This document shows, one piece after another, positions 50,858 through 59,170 of a stretch of DNA of 64,000 nt (positions are counted from its first letter, which is position 1; every line of letters begins with the position of its first letter). The position numbers and the translations under genes are program-made. Source of the DNA: CAYWKU01 sp964459325. GTDB lineage: Bacteria > RBG-13-61-14 > CAYWKU01. The stretch is taken from assembly GCA_964459325.1 (NCBI GenBank), contig CAYWKU010000002.1, positions 124,001 to 188,000 on the forward strand, written 5' to 3'. The notes under the pieces are model-generated. The model ran no database searches, was not told the DNA's origin, and saw nothing but the letters and a program-made list of their open reading frames with translations.

Positions 50858-51895
50858 TCAGAAGGGGAAAGATACGACCATGGCGCAGCCGGTGTTTGCG
50901 GTTTTTGTCAGGTGAAACTGCCCGTCGTGGGCGGCTATTATTTTCCCCGCCGCCACTCGCGTAGGGTCGGCGTGGGAGGATGACGTCCCATCCGTCAGCT
51001 CCGGTATCTGCGAGCTTTCAATCACGGTTCCCGGCTGGGCAACGCCCACGATAAGCCTTTCGGGCACGCCGTTGTTGCACACCACGTTCAAGCCGACGCT
51101 TACCGTCCCGTCCTTTCCGGCCTGTTTTATCTGCTCGGTGATAAGGTAGATAAATACCTGGAGGATTTTGTCCCGGTCGCATTTCCAGGTCGGGGCCATC
51201 CGGGAGCCGGACATTTCCACCCTCACGCCGGATTTTGCCGCCATTTTTTTGAGCGAGTTGACGGCGGTGGACAGCAAGGCGCCGGGGTTGTTGTCGCCTT
51301 CGGACAGGCTGAGGTGTTCTCCGATGGAGTCGGTGACGTGCAGCCACTGGTCGAGGTTGTTCATTAACTCCTTCAGCCGCTCCGAACCCGTTTCGACATC
51401 CGGTTTCAGAGGTGAAGCTCCGGGCAAGGCGGCATCCATCTTGCTGAAAATAAACGATATTTCCGCCAGCGGTTCCCTCAGGTCGTTGAGAAGCAGGGTG
51501 ATGAAATCGGCCCTCAACTGCTCCAACTGCCGCGCGTTCGTAACATCCGTAAGGTTATACACAAGGCCGGTTATCTTGCCGCCGTCGCTTTTTATGGCAG
51601 AGGCTCCCACGGTGAAGTAGTGGTTGCCTTCGTGCAACATGAAGCGCGAGGGGGCGCCGTCGGCCTTGACCTGCTCTCCAGCTTCTACCAGCACTTCGAC
51701 CGCCGAAGGCGGCAGGTATGATGAAAAATCCTTACCCAGCACTTCCTTGAACTCCAGCAGAAACACCTGCTCGAAAGCCGGATTGATGTAGGCTGTTTTA
51801 TAGGAGGAGGTTACGATGAGCACCGGGGTTTCCAGGTAAGCCAGCAAGGTGCGCATCTGCCCCTGCGGGGTCATACTTTTATTCTCTGCCACCAC
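50858..51895 (-). CDS. PAS-domain histidine-kinase-like protein without the phospho-histidine
   Basis: A 345-residue soluble protein. A PAS domain covers about residues 15-120 (LETPVLIVTSSYKTAYINPA, FTVGASAIKSDGGKITGLVY). A dimerisation helix covers about 125-200. Its H-box reads FITLLLNDLREPL: asparagine 137 replaces the phospho-accepting histidine. The C-terminal domain keeps the overall HATPase outline (WKCDRDKILQVFIYLITEQI, GCAMVVSFPF), but the N-box asparagine is not in place and the G1 box (VAQPGTVI) is altered. It is likely a pseudokinase that senses or binds a partner. The GTG at 51895 comes 13 bases after the TPR-protein stop. Convergent with the sigma-54 activator fusion. Confidence 0.75.
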   Translation of the reverse strand: MVAENKSMTPQGQMRTLLAYLETPVLIVTSSYKTAYINPAFEQVFLLEFKEVLGKDFSSYLPPSAVEVLVEAGEQVKADGAPSRFMLHEGNHYFTVGASAIKSDGGKITGLVYNLTDVTNARQLEQLRADFITLLLNDLREPLAEISFIFSKMDAALPGASPLKPDVETGSERLKELMNNLDQWLHVTDSIGEHLSLSEGDNNPGALLSTAVNSLKKMAAKSGVRVEMSGSRMAPTWKCDRDKILQVFIYLITEQIKQAGKDGTVSVGLNVVCNNGVPERLIVGVAQPGTVIESSQIPELTDGTSSSHADPTRVAAGKIIAAHDGQFHLTKTANTGCAMVVSFPF

Positions 51896-51908
51896 TTCCG
51901 AGTCGTCC

Positions 51909-52544
51909 TTATTTTACTTCTATGATTCCGGATTTAACGAACTTGGCGAATACGCCCATGGCCTGAACGGTTTCCGTGCCGGTGAGGGCCATAATATCCC
52001 TGAAGGATATGCTGCCGTCTATCTGGGAGAGGATAAATCCTTCCTGGTTGTTCAAATCCATATTTTTTATCCGGTCATAATTCATTTTTATCTCGGGCAC
52101 CCCGTCCAGGTCGGTTATCAGTTTTTTATAGTCATTCAGCATCGCTGCGCGGGCCGTTTCGAGATAACCGAAGGTATCGGGGTCGTTTTTCCCAGCGTCT
52201 ATAGCCCTTTTGAAGCGGTCGAACGCTCCCTCGTGGTCTCCTTCGTCAAGCAGCGCCCTCCCCTTTTCGACCATTTGGTCAGCCGATTCGGGCCCTTCCG
52301 GTTGTTTAACTGTAGATTCGGCCTGAGGCGGGGGGGATTCATGCTCGGGCTCGGTTTCCGAAGCCGGCTCGGCGTCTTCCTTCAATATTTTCAGATACTC
52401 TTCGGCCATGGGGTTGTCGGGGGCGATTTCCAGTACCCGCTTCCATTTTTTGCCGGCTTCCTCGAACTTGCCCATTCCGTAGAGCAGCATCCCTTCCTCC
52501 AGAAGCTCCTCTACTTTCCCCGTATTTTCCCCCTCGGAATCCAT
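51909..52544 (-). CDS. TPR protein with winged-helix-like C-terminus
   Basis: A 211-residue protein. TPR-like helices at about 10-50 (GMLLYGMGKFEEAGKKWKRV) and 85-125 (GRALLDEGDHEGAFDRFKRA) are joined by a Pro/Glu linker. Residues about 160-211 (GFILSQIDGSISFRDIMALT, then VQAMGVFAKFVKSGIIEVK) resemble the winged-helix found at the end of PatA/DUF4388-type proteins. No DNA-binding claim can be made from this. It is co-transcribed with the pseudokinase and probably with the GspE-N protein (52-base gap). Confidence 0.75.
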   Translation of the reverse strand: MDSEGENTGKVEELLEEGMLLYGMGKFEEAGKKWKRVLEIAPDNPMAEEYLKILKEDAEPASETEPEHESPPPQAESTVKQPEGPESADQMVEKGRALLDEGDHEGAFDRFKRAIDAGKNDPDTFGYLETARAAMLNDYKKLITDLDGVPEIKMNYDRIKNMDLNNQEGFILSQIDGSISFRDIMALTGTETVQAMGVFAKFVKSGIIEVK

Positions 52545-52596
52545 TCATAACCCTCGCTTTTTAACTCGATAACCCCAGGACGGGTTTCCTGACGGC

Positions 52597-53736
52597 TCAG
52601 TTGTTTTTCTCCTTCTTTCTCCGCTCTACTATAAGTCGTGCGAAAGCTTCATTCGCCAGCCGGGACAACTCCTGCAACTCGGAGATAACATTGTCGGTCA
52701 CCGAACCGGCGGGCACAAGCGCAACGAGATAACATACAATCACCTCCCGGTAATAAACGCCAGTCACCACCACGTCCGCGCCGGCTTCCACATGCAGAAG
52801 CTTTCGCAGCATCTTGTCCATCGGGTGCTTTCCGGGCTCGGATATAATCGCCATCCCGTCGGCGGCGGCTTCGTTCAACGTGGTCGGCACCTCCAGCGGA
52901 ATGCGTATCCGCGCCACCACCTCGTCGCTCAGTTGCGAACCGACGCCTTTCCACCCCAGGGCGCGTTCGTTCTGGGAAATGAGCAAGGCTCCCGAGCCAT
53001 AGCGTTCCCCGATGAAATCCAACAGCACCTGCCCCACGGCGTCGCGGCCCGGGGCTTTTTTCAGGCCGTCAACCGTCTTTTCCGGCAGAATCTTCGAGTT
53101 CGCACTTGTTTCCGAACCTTCTTCCCCCAACAGTTCCTTCCGCCTCTTTCCTTTCAACTCCTCCAGTTTCTTTTTGATAAGCTCTTGAGAAGTGTCGTCA
53201 CTTGGTTGGGGCGGGCCACTGCCAGGGGCGGACTCGCGCGCGGCGGAAGCGGCTCCGTTCCCCCCTTTCAGCCCGGACGGTTCCCGTTCCCTATCAGCTA
53301 TACCGTAATGTTTTTTCAGCGCTTCCATCAAGGTGGATTCGGGGGCCACCATCGACTCTATAACGTAGCCGGTAATAAAGGAAATTTCTTTTATGGCGTC
53401 GAGGTCCAGCGGGTCGGCCATGACAACTCGCAGTCGCTTTTTTTTGAAATCAAAGGGTAGAATTCTGTACTTTTCCACCACCTCGCGCGGGATGACGTCC
53501 AGCACGCTTTTGTCTACATCCGAAAGCTTTCTCGGGTGAGCGTATGGAACTTCCAGCTTATCGCTCAAAAAATAGGCGAGCGTTTCGGGCTCCAGGTAAC
53601 CCAGCTTCAAGAGGTTGCTGCCCAGCTTGCCGCCGTAGAGCACCTGGGCCTTAAGACCTTCGTCGAGCTGAGTTTCGGTTATAATGCCTTCCTCGAGCAG
53701 CTTTGCCCCGAGTCTTATCTTTCCTTTCTGAACTAT
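52597..53736 (-). CDS. Orphan GspE/PilB N-terminal-domain protein, AUA start
   Basis: A 379-residue protein. The first 130 residues are a type II secretion/pilus ATPase N-terminal domain (KIRLGAKLLEEGIITETQLD, GGKLGSNLLKLGYLEPETLA, AHPRKLSDVDKSVLDVIPRE). The later part is a disordered linker and an alpha/beta domain (VGQVLLDFIGERYGSGALLI), with no Walker motifs, so it is not an ATPase. The usual first canonical start, GTG 53643, would cut 31 residues off the conserved domain. The in-frame codon behind the ribosome-binding site GAGGTG is ATA (53736-53734), and a TGA stop lies just upstream. GspE-N domains bind GspL/PilM-like or c-di-GMP partners. Confidence 0.75.
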   Translation of the reverse strand: MVQKGKIRLGAKLLEEGIITETQLDEGLKAQVLYGGKLGSNLLKLGYLEPETLAYFLSDKLEVPYAHPRKLSDVDKSVLDVIPREVVEKYRILPFDFKKKRLRVVMADPLDLDAIKEISFITGYVIESMVAPESTLMEALKKHYGIADREREPSGLKGGNGAASAARESAPGSGPPQPSDDTSQELIKKKLEELKGKRRKELLGEEGSETSANSKILPEKTVDGLKKAPGRDAVGQVLLDFIGERYGSGALLISQNERALGWKGVGSQLSDEVVARIRIPLEVPTTLNEAAADGMAIISEPGKHPMDKMLRKLLHVEAGADVVVTGVYYREVIVCYLVALVPAGSVTDNVISELQELSRLANEAFARLIVERRKKEKNN

Positions 53737-53800
53737 GGCCCCACCTCATTCGAGGATGTCAAGTAAACAATCAGTAATTCCGTTTACATACTCTAAATTA

Positions 53801-55345
53801 CTATTTAACGGCCATGGCGTCAACGTACCTGTCCATGAATTCGGGCACATCGAAAAGCTCCAGGTGGCGGCATTTTCTCGCCAGCTCGCAGGCCTTGGAA
53901 AACTGCTCATCGTTAAGCATCATAGCCGCCCCCAGTCCGGCGCCGTTGGGGATGCTTCTCACGGCATAAATATTAACCGGCGGCAACAGCCCGATGGCCA
54001 GGACGTCCGGGACGTCCAGCTTTCCTCCGAAGCTGCCGGTCAGAAACACCCGCTTCAAATCCGACGGAGTTATGCCCGCCCTGCCCAGAAGTATGTCCGC
54101 GCAGGCCCGTATGGCGCCCTTGGCTTTCTGAAGCTCCCGGATGTCGTTCTGGGTAAGTACGACACCTTCGGCCAGTTTTATCGATTTTCCGTCCTCCGTT
54201 TTATTCACCACTCCCAGCGGGTCATCTTCCGGGGCGACTATTCTTCCGCTCGGGTCGATTATGCCTTTGTCCGCCAGCTTCCTGACCACGCTGATAAGGC
54301 CGGAGCCGGCCAGCCCCTCCGGCTTCAGGCCGCCGACCGTCTCCAGACCCAGTTCCCCGTCCCGCCAGTGAGCATCCACGATGGCCCCGGGGGCCGCTCT
54401 CATCCCGCAGGATATGTTGACCCCCTCGAGCGCGGGTCCCGCCGCGGTGCTGGCCGCCATCAGCTCCCCGTCTACGCCCAGAATGACCTCGCCGTTGGTC
54501 CCGATGTCTATCGCCATGGCGGGGCCGGTTTTGACTTCGTCCAGGTCGAAATACAGTACGCACGCCAATGCATCCGAGCCTACAAAACCGCCGATGAGCG
54601 GCGGAAACAGGATATCCACGTCTTCGCCTATGGTGTTGAAAATGGCCTTCCGGGTCGTTGCAACCATGCTGGTCGGCAAAAAAGGGCTGGTGACCAGGTC
54701 TTTTATGTCCAACTCGAGCAACAGGTGGTGCATCGCGGTGTTGCCCACCACCACCGCCTTTTTTATCTTGCCTGCCGCTGATTTATCGTGAAGAAGACCG
54801 CTTACGGCGTCGGTGACGGAATCGGAGGCCATCCTTTGAAGGGGTCGGGGGTCGGCGCGAGCGGCTTCCAGCCGGGAAATAACGTCCGCCCCCAGCGAGC
54901 TTTGATTGTTCAAAACGGCCGCCGCCGCCAATACCCCGCCTTTTTCCATGTCCACCAGCAATACCCCCACGGTGGTGGTGCCCAGGTCGACGGCCAGTCC
55001 CAGATTTTCCGGCAGCTCGGCATCGGTGGCTATGTATCCGAATATTTTATCGGTGTGAGGTATGCCCAGCGGGAGTGTCACGGTGGCGTCGCCGGCGATT
55101 TCCGCCTTGCAGGCCAGCCTCCACCCCTCGGCAACGGCCTCTTCCCCGAGGCTATCTTTTTCCTCCGGTGTGACTTCGCTCAAGTCTCCCACGACCATCA
55201 CCCTGCACCGGCCACAACTGCCCCTTCCGCCGCATTGCCGCTCGATGAGGTAACCAAGCTCCAGCAGCACTTCGTCGAGCTTCCCCAGCGACTCAAGCTC
55301 GTACTCCTGAGTCTCGGAAGAATCTATTACAGTAAGTTTCGGCAT
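53801..55345 (-). CDS. RACo-like [2Fe-2S]/ASKHA protein
   Basis: A 514-residue protein. The N-terminal about 90 residues form a [2Fe-2S] ferredoxin domain (CGGRGSCGRCRV plus a later Cys in WRLACKAE). The rest is a DUF4445/ASKHA ATPase (LGLAVDLGTTTVGVLLVDME, AIDIGTNGEVIL, FLTGSFGGKL). RACo-type proteins reactivate corrinoid proteins in methyl-transfer pathways by reducing Co(II); others support related corrinoid or glycyl systems. No corrinoid protein is next to it, so its partner is elsewhere. The ATG at 55345 has no ribosome-binding site, and a strong hairpin with a U-run lies just before it. Confidence 0.88.
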   Translation of the reverse strand: MPKLTVIDSSETQEYELESLGKLDEVLLELGYLIERQCGGRGSCGRCRVMVVGDLSEVTPEEKDSLGEEAVAEGWRLACKAEIAGDATVTLPLGIPHTDKIFGYIATDAELPENLGLAVDLGTTTVGVLLVDMEKGGVLAAAAVLNNQSSLGADVISRLEAARADPRPLQRMASDSVTDAVSGLLHDKSAAGKIKKAVVVGNTAMHHLLLELDIKDLVTSPFLPTSMVATTRKAIFNTIGEDVDILFPPLIGGFVGSDALACVLYFDLDEVKTGPAMAIDIGTNGEVILGVDGELMAASTAAGPALEGVNISCGMRAAPGAIVDAHWRDGELGLETVGGLKPEGLAGSGLISVVRKLADKGIIDPSGRIVAPEDDPLGVVNKTEDGKSIKLAEGVVLTQNDIRELQKAKGAIRACADILLGRAGITPSDLKRVFLTGSFGGKLDVPDVLAIGLLPPVNIYAVRSIPNGAGLGAAMMLNDEQFSKACELARKCRHLELFDVPEFMDRYVDAMAVK

Positions 55346-55354
55346 GGGATTTTT

Positions 55355-55379
55355 AAAAAGGGGCCCCAGCAGGGGCCCC
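55355..55379 (-). terminator. Hairpin-plus-U-run between the FGGY kinase and RACo genes
   Basis: On the minus strand GGGGCCCC-TGCT-GGGGCCCC forms an 8-bp GC-only hairpin followed by TTTTT. It starts 16 bases after the kinase stop and ends about nine bases before the RACo ATG. It may end most transcripts or act as an attenuator of the RACo gene. Confidence 0.65.
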
Positions 55380-55395
55380 GTTCATTACGTTATGC

Positions 55396-56904
55396 TCATG
55401 GGCCCATAAGATTAGCGATTACGTGGAACAGCGTGGAGTTGGTGGGGTAAATGCCCTTGTAGATGGTGTAGGTTTTTCTGTATATTTCCGCGTTTTCTTC
55501 CTTGGGCTTTGTAACCTCCGACTGCTTGGGCGCCAACACCTTGCAGGCCTCGTCGACGTTCGGAAAAGCGCCCACTCCCGCGGCGGCCAATATGGCGGAG
55601 CCGATGACGGTCATCTCCGCCGCCGTACCCACGTGATTAAGCTCCACGCCCATTATGTCGGCTATAATCTGCCTCCATACCGGGCTTTGCACTCCCGTCC
55701 CGGAGGTTACCACTTTGTTGGGGGAAATACCTATGTCCAGCAAAATTTCGTAGCATTCCTTCAGGGCGAACGCGACGCCCTCCATCACGGCCCGGGCCAG
55801 GTGCCCGGCGCCGTGGCGCGGGGTAAGCCCGACGAAAGCTCCCTTGGCGTGCGGGTCCATGTGAGGAGTACGCTCGCCGCTCAGGTAAGGCAGGAAAAGC
55901 AGCCCCTCGCTGCCCGGCGGCACTTCATCGGCCAGCCCGTCGAACTCGGCGAAGGTGAAGCGCCCCTCGGTCATGTTGCGTAGCCATTCCAGGGCCAGTC
56001 CGCCGTTGAGAGTAGCGCCCATTATGTACCACCGGTCGGGAACTACGTGGCAGAAAGTATGGGTGCGCAGCTCGGGGTCGTAAAGCGGCTCCTCCAGCGC
56101 GGCCAGCACCTGCCCACCGCCACCGAGATTGACGTTGATGACCCCCGGCTCGGTTACGCCGTTGCCCACCGCTGCCAGGGGAGTATCTCCTCCCCCGCGC
56201 ACCACGGGTATGTCCCCGACCAGGCCCAGTTCCTTGGCGGCCTCGTCGGTGAGCTTGCCGCACACATCCACGCTCTCGCCGGATGGGGGAAACACCCAAC
56301 TGTCCAGCTCCAGCGCTTCCAACAACTCCCTCGACCAACCCCTGGCTTCCGTATCGAAAAGGAGGGTGGCACTGGCGTCGCTGACGTCGGTGCCTATTTC
56401 ATCGGTAAGCTTATAGCGGACGTAATCCTTCGGCAGCAGAGTGCGATGAATGGCCTTGAACCGCTCCGGCTCGTTCTTGCGAATCCACAGCAGGGTAGCG
56501 GCCAGGAATCCGGTGTCCACGGCGCTGCGGGCGATTTTCCCCAGGCGGATTTTTCCCACCCGGTCGTAAATCTCCCGCACCTCGGCCATGCTGCGATTAT
56601 CCGCCCAGATGACGGCGTCACCCAGAAGGTTCATCTTCCGGTCAAGGAAGACGCCGCCGTGCATTTGCCCGCCCACTCCGATGGCGGACATATCCTTGCC
56701 CGTAACCGAGGCGTCTTTCAAGGTTTTCTTAACGGCCTTCTTGACGGCATCCCACCATTCATCCGGACTCTGCTCGGCTCTTCCCACAGCGGGCCTCTTG
56801 ACCCTGTACCCTTCCGATGCCAGCCCGTGAGTGCCGCCCTTGCCGTCCAGAATAACGGTCTTAACGTCCGTCGTGCCCAGGTCTATTCCAAGATAGTATT
56901 CGAT
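55396..56904 (-). CDS. FGGY-family carbohydrate kinase (xylulokinase-like), AUC start
   Basis: A 502-residue kinase when read from the ATC at 56904-56902. It begins EYYLGIDLGTTDVKTVILDG (after the initiator), the phosphate-1 loop of the FGGY fold. Then come AIGVGGQMHGGVFLD and AVIWADNRSM, and at the C-terminus KVVTSGTGVQSPVWRQIIAD. The GTG at 56787 would lose 39 residues including the DLGTT loop. The codons between the in-frame TGA (56940-56938) and ATC contain no ATG, GTG or TTG, and a GGGAGGTG ribosome-binding site lies five bases before ATC. Sugar specificity is uncertain; xylulose is the best guess. Confidence 0.85.
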   Translation of the reverse strand: MEYYLGIDLGTTDVKTVILDGKGGTHGLASEGYRVKRPAVGRAEQSPDEWWDAVKKAVKKTLKDASVTGKDMSAIGVGGQMHGGVFLDRKMNLLGDAVIWADNRSMAEVREIYDRVGKIRLGKIARSAVDTGFLAATLLWIRKNEPERFKAIHRTLLPKDYVRYKLTDEIGTDVSDASATLLFDTEARGWSRELLEALELDSWVFPPSGESVDVCGKLTDEAAKELGLVGDIPVVRGGGDTPLAAVGNGVTEPGVINVNLGGGGQVLAALEEPLYDPELRTHTFCHVVPDRWYIMGATLNGGLALEWLRNMTEGRFTFAEFDGLADEVPPGSEGLLFLPYLSGERTPHMDPHAKGAFVGLTPRHGAGHLARAVMEGVAFALKECYEILLDIGISPNKVVTSGTGVQSPVWRQIIADIMGVELNHVGTAAEMTVIGSAILAAAGVGAFPNVDEACKVLAPKQSEVTKPKEENAEIYRKTYTIYKGIYPTNSTLFHVIANLMGP

Positions 56905-56986
56905 GGCGCACCTCCCTCTCTCCCCGAAGAGCCGCGCTCACGCAACTCCCCGCAAAGAGAACACAAGAGTGTCATTGATATGCGAT

Positions 56987-57014
56987 AATATAATCAGTAT
57001 GGCGGTTTTGGCAA
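56987..57014 (-). promoter_or_regulatory. Possible sigma-70 promoter of the FGGY kinase gene
   Basis: The minus strand has TTGCCA (57014-57009), 16 bases, then TATATT (56992-56987). Transcription would start near 56980, about 76 bases before the ATC start codon. The -35 box is one base off consensus and the -10 is weak. Confidence 0.4.
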
Positions 57015-57079
57015 GAGGAAGTGTCTTTCTCTGAATTCTGAGCTTGAAAATGAACCCTGCATGCCTGTTACCAACACCT

Positions 57080-57428
57080 TGTAAGCCGGTCCCGGCTCCC
57101 TCTGGACAAGCTGGTGGTTTCCGACCACCCTGTGCGGCTATTGTGGGAATTTGTGAGCAAGTTTGAGATGGGTGGGATAGAGGGCAAGTACAAGGCTTAC
57201 GAGGGAGAGGCGGGTCGAAGTCCTTTCAGTCCCCGGGTTTTATTGTCGTTGTGGTTATACGGTTACATGGAGGGGGTGTTCAGCAGCCGGGAGCTTGAGC
57301 GCAGGTGCAGGGAGGACGCGCCGTACATGTGGCTTTGCGGCGGTCTGGAGCCGAACTACCACACGTTGAGCGATTTTCGGGGCGCCAATGGAGAGGAGTT
57401 TGACGAGTTATTGAGTAACCGTAAATAA
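57080..57428 (+). pseudogene. Transposase remnant (IS1182/IS5-like N-terminus)
   Basis: About 105 residues of a transposase N-terminal domain (LDKLVVSDHPVRLLWEFVSK, FSPRVLLSLWLYGYMEGVFS, SSRELERRCREDAPYMWLCG, LEPNYHTLSDFRGANGEEF) are readable, then the frame stops after ELLSNRK. The DDE catalytic domain is missing and no intact inverted terminal repeats were found. Residues before about 57114 read through without a clear start. This is a dead fragment of an insertion sequence. Confidence 0.8.
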
Positions 57429-57430
57429 TT

Positions 57431-57463
57431 GGAGGGCCCGGTTTCCCGGACCCTCCGTTTTTC
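57431..57463 (+). terminator. Strong hairpin with T-run
   Basis: GGAGGGCCCGG and CCGGACCCTCC (one mismatch) enclose three to four bases and are followed by GTTTTTC. It is directly beyond the transposase fragment. Confidence 0.6.
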
Positions 57464-57845
57464 GGCCCCGCCGGCCCCCGGCTTTGCGGGGTCCCGCTAC
57501 TTGTCAGAAGGATGGGGGCCGCCGCTTTTTGGCGGCCCCCGGGAGGTCGCCGCTGTTTTTTGCAGCGGCAAAATGGGAAGGGGCATTCCCGTTGTCTATT
57601 GCTTCTTCAATTATGATGCCAAAAACGCCGCATCTTGTAACTAGCTGTTTTTGCGGTATAAATTATTTGGGGGAGGCCGGGAGGGAAAGCGGGCAAAGCC
57701 GGTTCGTGAAGAAATTATTGCGCTTACTCTAAAATTATTTCAGAGTAGGAGGGGGATAAGGCTTTGTGCTGATACCGCAAGTGTCAGGCAAGGGGCTTAA
57801 GCCCCTTGTCTGAAAGAGAAAGGGCGAATATACTGCCGGTATGTT
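57464..57845. other. Non-coding stretch with hairpins
   Basis: No gene is supported here. It holds the hairpins GGGGGCCGCC/GGCGGCCCCC (57514-57540), GCCGCTG/CAGCGGC (57549-57569) and the CAAGGGG palindrome at 57789-57808. Small open frames on the plus strand run over these hairpins and lack ribosome-binding sites. Confidence 0.55.
57789..57808. repeat. 20-bp palindrome CAAGGGG-N6-CCCCTTG
   Basis: CAAGGGGCTTAAGCCCCTTG, identical to the copy at 16562-16581 and embedded in flanking bases that extend the pairing (CAGG/TCTG). It lies 37 bases beyond the epimerase stop. Confidence 0.85.
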
Positions 57846-58799
57846 TTACCTTTTTTCGGCCGCTTCCAGGAAGGCCATGAGGGCTTCCCGGGAGGTGTAT
57901 TCGGCCTCGAAGCCCGCTTCGGCTTTGGCTTTTTCCCCGCTTGCCCACCACGGCCACCGGAGGAAGTCGAGCTGGCCGCTGGGGGCCTCGAACAGAACCC
58001 CCATCTGCCACATAAAGTCCACCGCCGGGTACACCAGCCACGCGGGAAGGCTCAGCCGGGGCGGTTTTCCGCGCACGGTCTCCAGCACTTCCGACAGCTT
58101 CATGGTGTCCCTTCCGACCAGGTTATAGATTCCGTGGTTTTTTGCTTCGAGCATCATCAGCGTTGCCCGGGCGACGTCGTCCTCGTGCACGAATTGCATA
58201 GTGGGGTCGTCTCCGCTCACCAGAAATCGGGATGCCAGGGAAAGCCCCCGTGAGATGTAGTTGTCCACGTTCGGCCCCAGCACGATGCAGGGCCTGACCA
58301 TGGTCACGGTCACGTCGGGGTTCCTTTTCATGAACCCCCGTACCATGCGGTCGATTTTGGCCTTGTCGTGTGCGTACTGGTAGCTCTTGGGCGCTCGCAG
58401 GGGGTGGTCTTCGGTGAGCGGCTCGGGGTTGTCGGGCAGTGCGCCGTAGGCGGAAGCGCTGCTGGTGACGAACAACTGCCCGGCCCCGCAGGCGCGAGCC
58501 GCCCGCAGGACGTTATTCGTGCCCCACACGTCGATGGAGTGCATTTTGACCCGGTTGAAGATGGGGTTGAGCACGAAGGCCAGGTGAATTATGACCTCCG
58601 GCTTTTCCCGGACGGCCAGCTCCCGGAGGCCGTAGTCGCGGACGTCCATCCGGTGGAATTCGAGAAAGTCGGGTTTGTAGGACGGCTCGGCGACATCAAC
58701 GCCGATTACGCGGTCAATACCCTCCCCTTTCCGGGCGAAGGCCTCCATGATTTTGCGTCCCAGGTATCCCGAGACGCCCGTAACAAGATACGCGGCCAT
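57846..58799 (-). CDS. NAD-dependent epimerase/dehydratase (extended SDR)
   Basis: A 317-residue extended short-chain dehydrogenase. The Rossmann loop is VTGVSGYLGRKIMEA (TGxxGxxG). A conserved aspartate is in VIGVDVAE, the catalytic pair is in SYQYAHDKAKID (YxxxK), and SSASAYG supplies the serine. The C-terminus has substrate-domain residues (WPWWASGEKAKAEAGFEAEY) typical of nucleotide-sugar or lactone-type extended SDRs. The substrate cannot be named. It lies 44 bases downstream of the cupin gene on the same strand. Confidence 0.88.
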   Translation of the reverse strand: MAAYLVTGVSGYLGRKIMEAFARKGEGIDRVIGVDVAEPSYKPDFLEFHRMDVRDYGLRELAVREKPEVIIHLAFVLNPIFNRVKMHSIDVWGTNNVLRAARACGAGQLFVTSSASAYGALPDNPEPLTEDHPLRAPKSYQYAHDKAKIDRMVRGFMKRNPDVTVTMVRPCIVLGPNVDNYISRGLSLASRFLVSGDDPTMQFVHEDDVARATLMMLEAKNHGIYNLVGRDTMKLSEVLETVRGKPPRLSLPAWLVYPAVDFMWQMGVLFEAPSGQLDFLRWPWWASGEKAKAEAGFEAEYTSREALMAFLEAAEKR

Positions 58800-58843
58800 T
58801 TTTTTACCCCTTGATACTTATCACTGAAAATCATACCGGCTCC

Positions 58844-59170
58844 TCAAAACACATAATCATCCCTTTTCGGCCCGAAAGAATCTATGGCGAAGACAGGCCC
58901 TTCAATGACTTCGCCGGAATGCGGCGCCCCTCCCGGTATGGTCAGAACCTGCCCCTCGCCGACGTCGTGGGACTTCCCATCTACAGTCAGGCGCAATACG
59001 CCCCGGGCGATGTAGCTTACCTGGTCGTGCGGGTGGGAATGCTCGGGAAGAACAGCGCCGGGGTCCAGCTCGACGAAGGTCACCGTCAACTTGTCCAGGT
59101 GAACCGCCCGCAGGCGTATGCCCGGCGCGAGCTCCTTGGAAGGCAGGTCTTTAACCGTTCGGGGTTGCAT
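58844..59170 (-). CDS. Small cupin-domain protein
   Basis: A 108-residue single-domain cupin. The first metal motif is HSHPHDQVSYIARG (His, His, Gln) and the second is IPGGAPHSGEV with the last His. The metal site is nearly complete, so it may bind a metal ion and a small ligand or act as an enzyme such as a dioxygenase or isomerase; the function is unknown. It may be co-transcribed with the epimerase gene. Confidence 0.88.
   Translation of the reverse strand: MQPRTVKDLPSKELAPGIRLRAVHLDKLTVTFVELDPGAVLPEHSHPHDQVSYIARGVLRLTVDGKSHDVGEGQVLTIPGGAPHSGEVIEGPVFAIDSFGPKRDDYVF

Noticed and set aside
57484..57732. Plus-strand open frame after the transposase fragment
   Set aside because: It runs over hairpins and has no ribosome-binding site or similarity.
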